From an uncultured Prevotella sp. (GTDB lineage: Bacteria; Bacteroidota; Bacteroidia; Bacteroidales; Bacteroidaceae), in contig ONQB01000029.1 of NCBI GenBank assembly GCA_900319905.1, positions 1 to 57,520 on the forward strand: a stretch of 57,520 nucleotides of DNA, given 5' to 3'. Positions 53,213-57,520 of the stretch are shown in pieces. Made by a program: the position numbers and the translations under genes. Position 1 is the stretch's first letter. Every line of letters begins with the position of its first letter. Under the pieces are notes generated by a model. The model was given only the letters and a program-made list of their open reading frames with translations, searched no databases and was not told where the DNA came from.

Positions 53213-54799
53213 ATGAAGCTTACCGATATTCTTCACGACGGCTTCAATGCCGCCGAGTGGGAAGCCAAGGGCTATGAGCTTCCCCGCTACGACCGTCAGG
53301 CCCTTATTAAGAAGACCCACGACGCACCCACGTGGGTGCACTTCGGTGGTGGCAACATCTTCCGTGCCTTCCCGGCCGCCGTGCTCAACGACCTGCTCAA
53401 CGAGGGCAAGTACGACCGCGGCGTCATCGTCGTCGTGCCACGCAGCTACGAGACCATCGACAAGGTGTATGCGCCTTACGACAACCTCGCGCTCTACGTA
53501 GCCCTCCATGCCGACGGCTCCGTCGACAAGAAGGTCATCGGCAGCATGACCGAGGCCCTCAAGGCCGACTATCAGTTTCAGGACTGGCAGCGCTTAGTGG
53601 AGATCTTCCGCAACCCGACGCTGCAGATGGTGTCGTTCACCATTACTGAGAAAGGCTATGCCTTCAATGACGACGACCTGAGCCGTGGCCTCAAGCCCGC
53701 ACTCGTCATGGGCAAGGTCACGGCGCTCATGCTCGAGCGCTACAACGCCGGACAACTGCCCGTCACGCTGCAGAGCATGGACAACTGTTCCCACAACGGC
53801 GACACGCTCAAGCGCGCCGTACTCGCCTATGCCGGGCGGTGGGTCAGCGACGGACTGGCCCCACAGGGCTTCGTCGATTATCTCAACGATGAGACCCGGG
53901 TCACCTTCCCCTGGTCGATGATCGACAAGATCACGCCGCGCCCCCACGAGAGGGTGCAGGCACAGTTGGCCGCCGACGGCTTCGAGGACAACAACTACAT
54001 CGAGACCCACAAGGGACAGTTCACCGCTCCTTTCGTCAATGCCGAGGAGACGCAGTACCTCGTCATCGAGGACCACTATACCAACGGCCGTCCGCCGCTC
54101 GACTTAGGAGGTGTGCTCTACACCACGCGTGAGACCGTCGACAAGGTAGAGACGATGAAGGTCACGACGTGTCTCAACCCCCTCCATACGGCCATGGCCA
54201 TCTATGGCTGTCTGCTTGGCTACACCCTTATCTCCGCGGAGATGAAGGACGTGGACATCCGCCCGTTCATTCAGAAGATCGGTTACATCGAGGCCATGCC
54301 GGTGGTCACCGACCCCGGCGTCATCAATCCCTATGAGTTCATTGGCACGGTCATCAACCGTCGTCTGCCCAATCCGTTCATGCCCGACACGCCACAGCGC
54401 ATCGCCATGGACACGTCGCAGAAGATACCCATCCGCTTTGGCGAGACCATCAAGAAGTACCTCGCCCGTGGTCTGGACCTGTCCAACCTCGTGCTCATCC
54501 CTCTGGCCCTTGCCGGCTATGCCCGTTACCTGAAGGGCGTCGACGACAGCGGTCAGCCCTTCGAGCCGTCGTCCGACCCGCTGCTCGGTGAGTTGCAGGC
54601 CATCGTGGCGCCGTTGGAGATCGGCCGGAAGGACCAGGACTGGAGCTGTCTGCGCCGACTCTACAGCCGCAAGGACATCTTTGCCGTCGACCTCTACGAG
54701 GCTGGTCTCGGCGACCGCATCGAGGACATGGTGAAGGAGCTCTTCGCCGGCCCCGGGGCCGTGAGAGCCACCCTGCACAAGTATGCCTGGGCGAGGTAG
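53213..54799 (+). CDS. uxuB: Fructuronate reductase (mannitol dehydrogenase family)
   Basis: A 528-residue NAD-dependent enzyme that interconverts D-fructuronate and D-mannonate. I chose the ATG at 53213, one base after uxuA. HFGGGNIFRAFPAAVLNDLL is the nucleotide-binding start; LQSMDNCSHNGD and PRPHERVQAQL follow the family pattern. The TAG stop (54797-54799) is supplied by the first GGTAGGC unit of a family D array, and the last residues HKYAWAR run directly into it. Confidence 0.94.
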   Translation: MKLTDILHDGFNAAEWEAKGYELPRYDRQALIKKTHDAPTWVHFGGGNIFRAFPAAVLNDLLNEGKYDRGVIVVVPRSYETIDKVYAPYDNLALYVALHADGSVDKKVIGSMTEALKADYQFQDWQRLVEIFRNPTLQMVSFTITEKGYAFNDDDLSRGLKPALVMGKVTALMLERYNAGQLPVTLQSMDNCSHNGDTLKRAVLAYAGRWVSDGLAPQGFVDYLNDETRVTFPWSMIDKITPRPHERVQAQLAADGFEDNNYIETHKGQFTAPFVNAEETQYLVIEDHYTNGRPPLDLGGVLYTTRETVDKVETMKVTTCLNPLHTAMAIYGCLLGYTLISAEMKDVDIRPFIQKIGYIEAMPVVTDPGVINPYEFIGTVINRRLPNPFMPDTPQRIAMDTSQKIPIRFGETIKKYLARGLDLSNLVLIPLALAGYARYLKGVDDSGQPFEPSSDPLLGELQAIVAPLEIGRKDQDWSCLRRLYSRKDIFAVDLYEAGLGDRIEDMVKELFAGPGAVRATLHKYAWAR

Positions 54800-54921
54800 G
54801 CAAGGTAGGCGGGGTAGGCACTGTAGGCAAGGTAGGCAAGGTAGGCGAGGGTAGGCAAGGAGAGAAAAGCTCCTACCTAGCCTATTTTGCCTACCCTGCC
54901 TACCCCGCCTACCTTGCCTAT
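54795..54921. repeat. Family D inverted array between convergent genes
   Basis: GGTAGGC units after uxuB face GCCTACC units that abut the stop of the leftward regulator gene; the turn is near GGAGAGAAAAGCTCC (about 54859). It could act as a two-way hairpin. Confidence 0.85.
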
Positions 54922-55562
54922 CAGATGTAGTACTCGGCGGCATCCACCAGGCCTGCCCTCAGCGCATACTTCGTGGCCTCCTGCAGGTTGTTGACACCGA
55001 GCTTGCGGAAGATGTTCTTGCGATGGGTGTTGATGGTGTGGAAGCTCGAGAAGCGCTTGGTCGCAATCTCACGCGACGTCATGCCCAAGGCAATGTCCTT
55101 GAGTATCTCCAGCTCCGTCTTCGTCAGGTTGGGACGCTCCACCGCCGGCTTCTTCTCCGGCGTGAGCATCTGCTCCATCACCTGCTGGCAGATATAGCGC
55201 CTGCCCGTCAGCGCATAGCGAAGGGCCTCACGGATCTCGGCCATGTCGCACTCCTTCAGCACGATGCCACAAGTGGGGCACGTGATGGCGACCTGGTGGA
55301 TGAAGTCCTGGCTCAGGTCATCACTGAACAGCACCCACCACGTAGACGGAAAACGCTGGCAGAGAATGCTCAGCTCGTTGGCGTCGTTGATGTCGAACAA
55401 CGTATAGTCCAACACCACCACCGTCTTGCTGTCAGAGCGCAAGGCGGCAATGAGCTCAGCCTTGTCCTCCGTATATTTCGTGTCCTTTACGTCCATGCCC
55501 GACAATAGATAAGTCAGTCCGGCACGTGTGATATCTTGATTGTCTGCAAGATAAACCTTCAT
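54921..55562 (-). CDS. Orphan response regulator, NarL/LuxR type
   Basis: A 213-residue transcription factor. I chose the ATG at 55562 (MKVYLADNQD) over a TTG seven codons upstream. The receiver has the acidic pair in ADNQD, the phospho-acceptor Asp52 in VVLDYTLF and the Lys in VLKECD. The C-terminal HTH is TKTELEILKDIALGMTSREIATK...FHTINTHRKNIFRKLG. No sensor kinase gene is adjacent. Its stop meets the family D array. Confidence 0.92.
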   Translation of the reverse strand: MKVYLADNQDITRAGLTYLLSGMDVKDTKYTEDKAELIAALRSDSKTVVVLDYTLFDINDANELSILCQRFPSTWWVLFSDDLSQDFIHQVAITCPTCGIVLKECDMAEIREALRYALTGRRYICQQVMEQMLTPEKKPAVERPNLTKTELEILKDIALGMTSREIATKRFSSFHTINTHRKNIFRKLGVNNLQEATKYALRAGLVDAAEYYI

Positions 55563-55580
55563 TATGCTTCCTTTTTCTTG

Positions 55581-55588
55581 CAAAATTA
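55581..55588 (-). promoter_or_regulatory. Putative -7 box of the response regulator
   Basis: TAATTTTG followed by CAAG on the minus strand; very short leader. Confidence 0.45.
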
Positions 55589-55745
55589 GTATTTTATCTT
55601 CAAAAGCGATACTGTTTTAAGCAAAAAAGCTTAAACTTTGTTCCACTGCTCCGATGGAAGGCCACCTTCCCGTCTGACTTCTGAAATAATGTTAATTGTC
55701 GATGGAAATTGAGTCGTCGTCACCCTTTCTTCCCCACACTTTTCG

Positions 55746-55753
55746 TAACTTTG
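55746..55753 (+). promoter_or_regulatory. Putative -7 box of the GHL10-like gene
   Basis: TAACTTTG, 20 bp before the ATG at 55773. Confidence 0.45.
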
Positions 55754-55772
55754 GCGGTTTGAACAAAGAGCT

Positions 55773-57278
55773 ATGCACAACAACATATTGAAACGACTCA
55801 AGCGATGCGCCGCCATCACCGGCGCATTGTTGCTGGTGGGCTGTGCTGGTCCCAAGCAGATGACCAAGGACAAGACCACGGGCACAACGACCGGGCCGGT
55901 GGACACCACCACGGCCGTCACGTCTCCCGTATTGCCGGCCAAGGACTTCCGTGGCGTATGGATGGCCACCGTCGGCAACATCGACTGGCCCGACCGCTAC
56001 ACCTCCTCCGCTGCCGAGATCGAACGGCAGAAGCAGTACTATGAGCGCTGCCTCGACACCCTGCAGGTCCATCATATCAATGCCGTACTGTTCCAGGTGC
56101 GCCCCATGGCCGACGCCTTCTACGCCTCACCGTATGAGCCCTGGACGAAGTATCTCAGCGGCGAGCGCGGCCGCGATCCGGGCTGGGACCCACTGCCCTG
56201 GCTCATCAGCCAGACCCACAAGCGCGGCATGCAGTTCCACGCCTGGATCAACCCCTACCGCATTGCCGCACGCAAGAGCCGCACGCAGAAGTACCCCGCG
56301 CTCGAGAGTACCATCCCCGCAGCCTGGACCAAGACCTACCGCTTCGTGCGCATCTACAATCCCGCGCTGCCAGAGGTCAGACAGCGCATCGCCGACATCG
56401 TGGCCGACCTGCTCAGACGCTACAACGTCGACGGCATCCACTTCGACGATTACTTCTATCCCGCACTCGAACGCGGTGAGTCGATGAACGACAAGGCCGA
56501 GTACCGGCGCTACGGCCATGGCATGTCGCTCGACGACTTCCGGCGCGCCAACGTCGACTCGATGATCCTCAAGGTGAGGCAGACCATTCAGTCGGTCAGA
56601 CCCAACTGCCTGTTCTCCGTGTCGCCGCAGGGCAACTACGACAACGACTACCGCGTGATGTACTGCGACGTGAAGAAATGGTCGCGCAACGGCTGGGTCG
56701 ACGTGCTCATCCCACAGCTCTACTGGAGCACCGAGCGCTATTTCACGCCCCGTCTGAAGCAGTTTGCCGACCTCAGCAAGGACAGCAAGCTCATGGTGGG
56801 CTACGGTCTGTACCGCTTCGGTGAGAAGGCCGCCAGCTCCTACTACCGCACCAATGCTGATCTGCAGGCGCAGTTTGACACGGCTTACGCCAACCCGACG
56901 GTGATGGGTTCGGTGCTCTACAGCGAGCGCTGGATGATGACCAATCCCGTCAACCTCAATGCCGTCATTGCCAAGCAGTTTGACCGGCTCACGCTGCCGC
57001 CTTACCTTGGTCACCAGCCCATGGTGCGCCCGGCCGCGCCACAGCAGGTGCAAGCCGACGGGCTCAGGCTCAGCTGGGGCGCCGTACCAAATTGCTATTA
57101 CGCTGTCTATCAGAGCCATGGCCACGGCAAGGAGGCCACGCTGGTCAGCATCACCTACGATACCTCGGCCCAGGTGCCCACTGCCGGCGACTACTTCGTC
57201 ACCGCCCTCACGCTTGGTCTCAATGCCGAGAGCGAGGTGTCGGCAATCGTCAGGTGTAGCCCCACCCCCGTTCGCTGA
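55773..57278 (+). CDS. GHL10 (DUF187) family glycosyl-hydrolase-like lipoprotein
   Basis: A 501-residue lipoprotein (LLVGCAG, Cys near residue 24). Residues about 58-370 form the GHL10 TIM-barrel: FRGVWMATVGNIDWP, VLFQVRPMADAFY, FHAWINPYR, VDGIHFDDYFYP and VSPQGNYDND. Members are predicted glycan hydrolases linked in some cases to peptidoglycan or capsule glycans. A C-terminal fibronectin-like segment (about 415-495) follows. The end (CSPTPVR and TGA) is translated from a family A repeat. Confidence 0.88.
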   Translation: MHNNILKRLKRCAAITGALLLVGCAGPKQMTKDKTTGTTTGPVDTTTAVTSPVLPAKDFRGVWMATVGNIDWPDRYTSSAAEIERQKQYYERCLDTLQVHHINAVLFQVRPMADAFYASPYEPWTKYLSGERGRDPGWDPLPWLISQTHKRGMQFHAWINPYRIAARKSRTQKYPALESTIPAAWTKTYRFVRIYNPALPEVRQRIADIVADLLRRYNVDGIHFDDYFYPALERGESMNDKAEYRRYGHGMSLDDFRRANVDSMILKVRQTIQSVRPNCLFSVSPQGNYDNDYRVMYCDVKKWSRNGWVDVLIPQLYWSTERYFTPRLKQFADLSKDSKLMVGYGLYRFGEKAASSYYRTNADLQAQFDTAYANPTVMGSVLYSERWMMTNPVNLNAVIAKQFDRLTLPPYLGHQPMVRPAAPQQVQADGLRLSWGAVPNCYYAVYQSHGHGKEATLVSITYDTSAQVPTAGDYFVTALTLGLNAESEVSAIVRCSPTPVR

Positions 57279-57328
57279 AGCGAACGGCCCCCTCCCCCAA
57301 ATGGGGAGGGTTAGTTACAATTGACGGT
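57257..57328 (+). repeat. Family A repeat overlapping the end of the GHL10-like gene
   Basis: The GCCCCACCCCC start, GTTCGCTGAAGCGAAC hairpin and CCTCCCCCAAATGGGGAGG core. Its TGA in the hairpin loop is the gene's stop. Confidence 0.75.
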
Positions 57329-57376
57329 TGAAAGAGCGCATAGCTTTGTTTTCAGAAGTTAGAGGACGAATATAGT

Positions 57377-57414
57377 ATTCAAGTTTCGCATGCTAACAAT
57401 TACGTATAGCCAAG
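57377..57414 (+). repeat. 38-bp dispersed repeat, copy 2
   Basis: Matches 4828-4865 with one mismatch. It is followed by GCAGGGGCCGGTCTTG (about 57424-57439), the inverted complement of the sequence after copy 1. No gene is seen in the remaining bases. Confidence 0.75.
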
Positions 57415-57520
57415 TCTGCCGCATGCAGGGGCCGGTCTTGTGGAGGCTGCTGAAAAGGTACCATGTTTTTGCAACAGCGCATATACATACGCATATTTAT
57501 AAGTATTAAATGTTGCCCGA

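Overview
The window looks like a chromosome-sized replicon of a GC-rich member of the Bacteroidales, most likely a Prevotella-type organism. The signs are many promoters of the Bacteroidetes form TAnnTTTG (several with a TTTG or TTG about 19-20 bp upstream), weak or absent Shine-Dalgarno sites, and lineage-typical proteins: a smalltalk peptide, a four-helix-bundle suffix protein, a DUF4840-like lipoprotein, BACON-domain and GH127 proteins. I saw no rRNA, tRNA or CRISPR array.

Layout. 1-6.8 kb: GH36 alpha-galactosidase, fluoride channel, GYF-type membrane protein, esterase, then a 412-bp nested palindrome and a broken antitoxin-like gene. 6.8-11.8 kb: zinc-ribbon protein, anaerobic ribonucleotide reductase, dihydrolipoyl dehydrogenase. 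11.8-18.8 kb: one leftward cluster ald-lplA-gcvT-gcvH-gcvPA-gcvPB-lpdA for alanine and glycine catabolism. 19-24.2 kb: small ORFs, lipoprotein, SIMPL protein, and a phage- or plasmid-flavoured cassette (smalltalk, HU-like, M15 peptidase, two RteC-like paralogues). 24.5-36.7 kb: GH127, MltF-like transglycosylase, hisG, asnB, four-helix/coiled-coil protein, eno, rlmH, fhs. 36.9-40.2 kb: alanine/glycine symporter and PBP4-type carboxypeptidase. 41.0-44.7 kb: an iteron array, a 1.4-kb AT-rich tract, a ParA ATPase and a ribbon-helix-helix partition-like protein. 45.1-57.3 kb: ugd, an Oar-like TonB receptor with an OB-fold lipoprotein, uxuA-uxuB, an orphan LuxR-type regulator and a GHL10-like lipoprotein.

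How it fits together. The gcv cluster, fhs, ald and the alanine/glycine symporter form a one-carbon and amino-acid module. GH36, GH127, uxuAB and GHL10 fit polysaccharide (galactoside, arabinan, glucuronate) use. The 41.0-44.7 kb block has the architecture of an iteron-controlled origin with its partition locus, but no initiator gene is visible. With housekeeping genes on both sides, this suggests a secondary chromosome (chromid) or an integrated plasmid origin; this is inference.

Almost every intergenic space is filled by four families of non-coding repeats: A, a GC hairpin with a CTCCCTCCCCCA core that usually abuts a stop codon; B, about 300-bp palindromes bounded by CCCCCTTGGGGG; C, palindromes built from AGTCCGGAAGTTCAG-type arms with exchangeable loops; D, 9-bp GGTAGGCNN arrays. 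Families A and D even supply stop codons of several genes.
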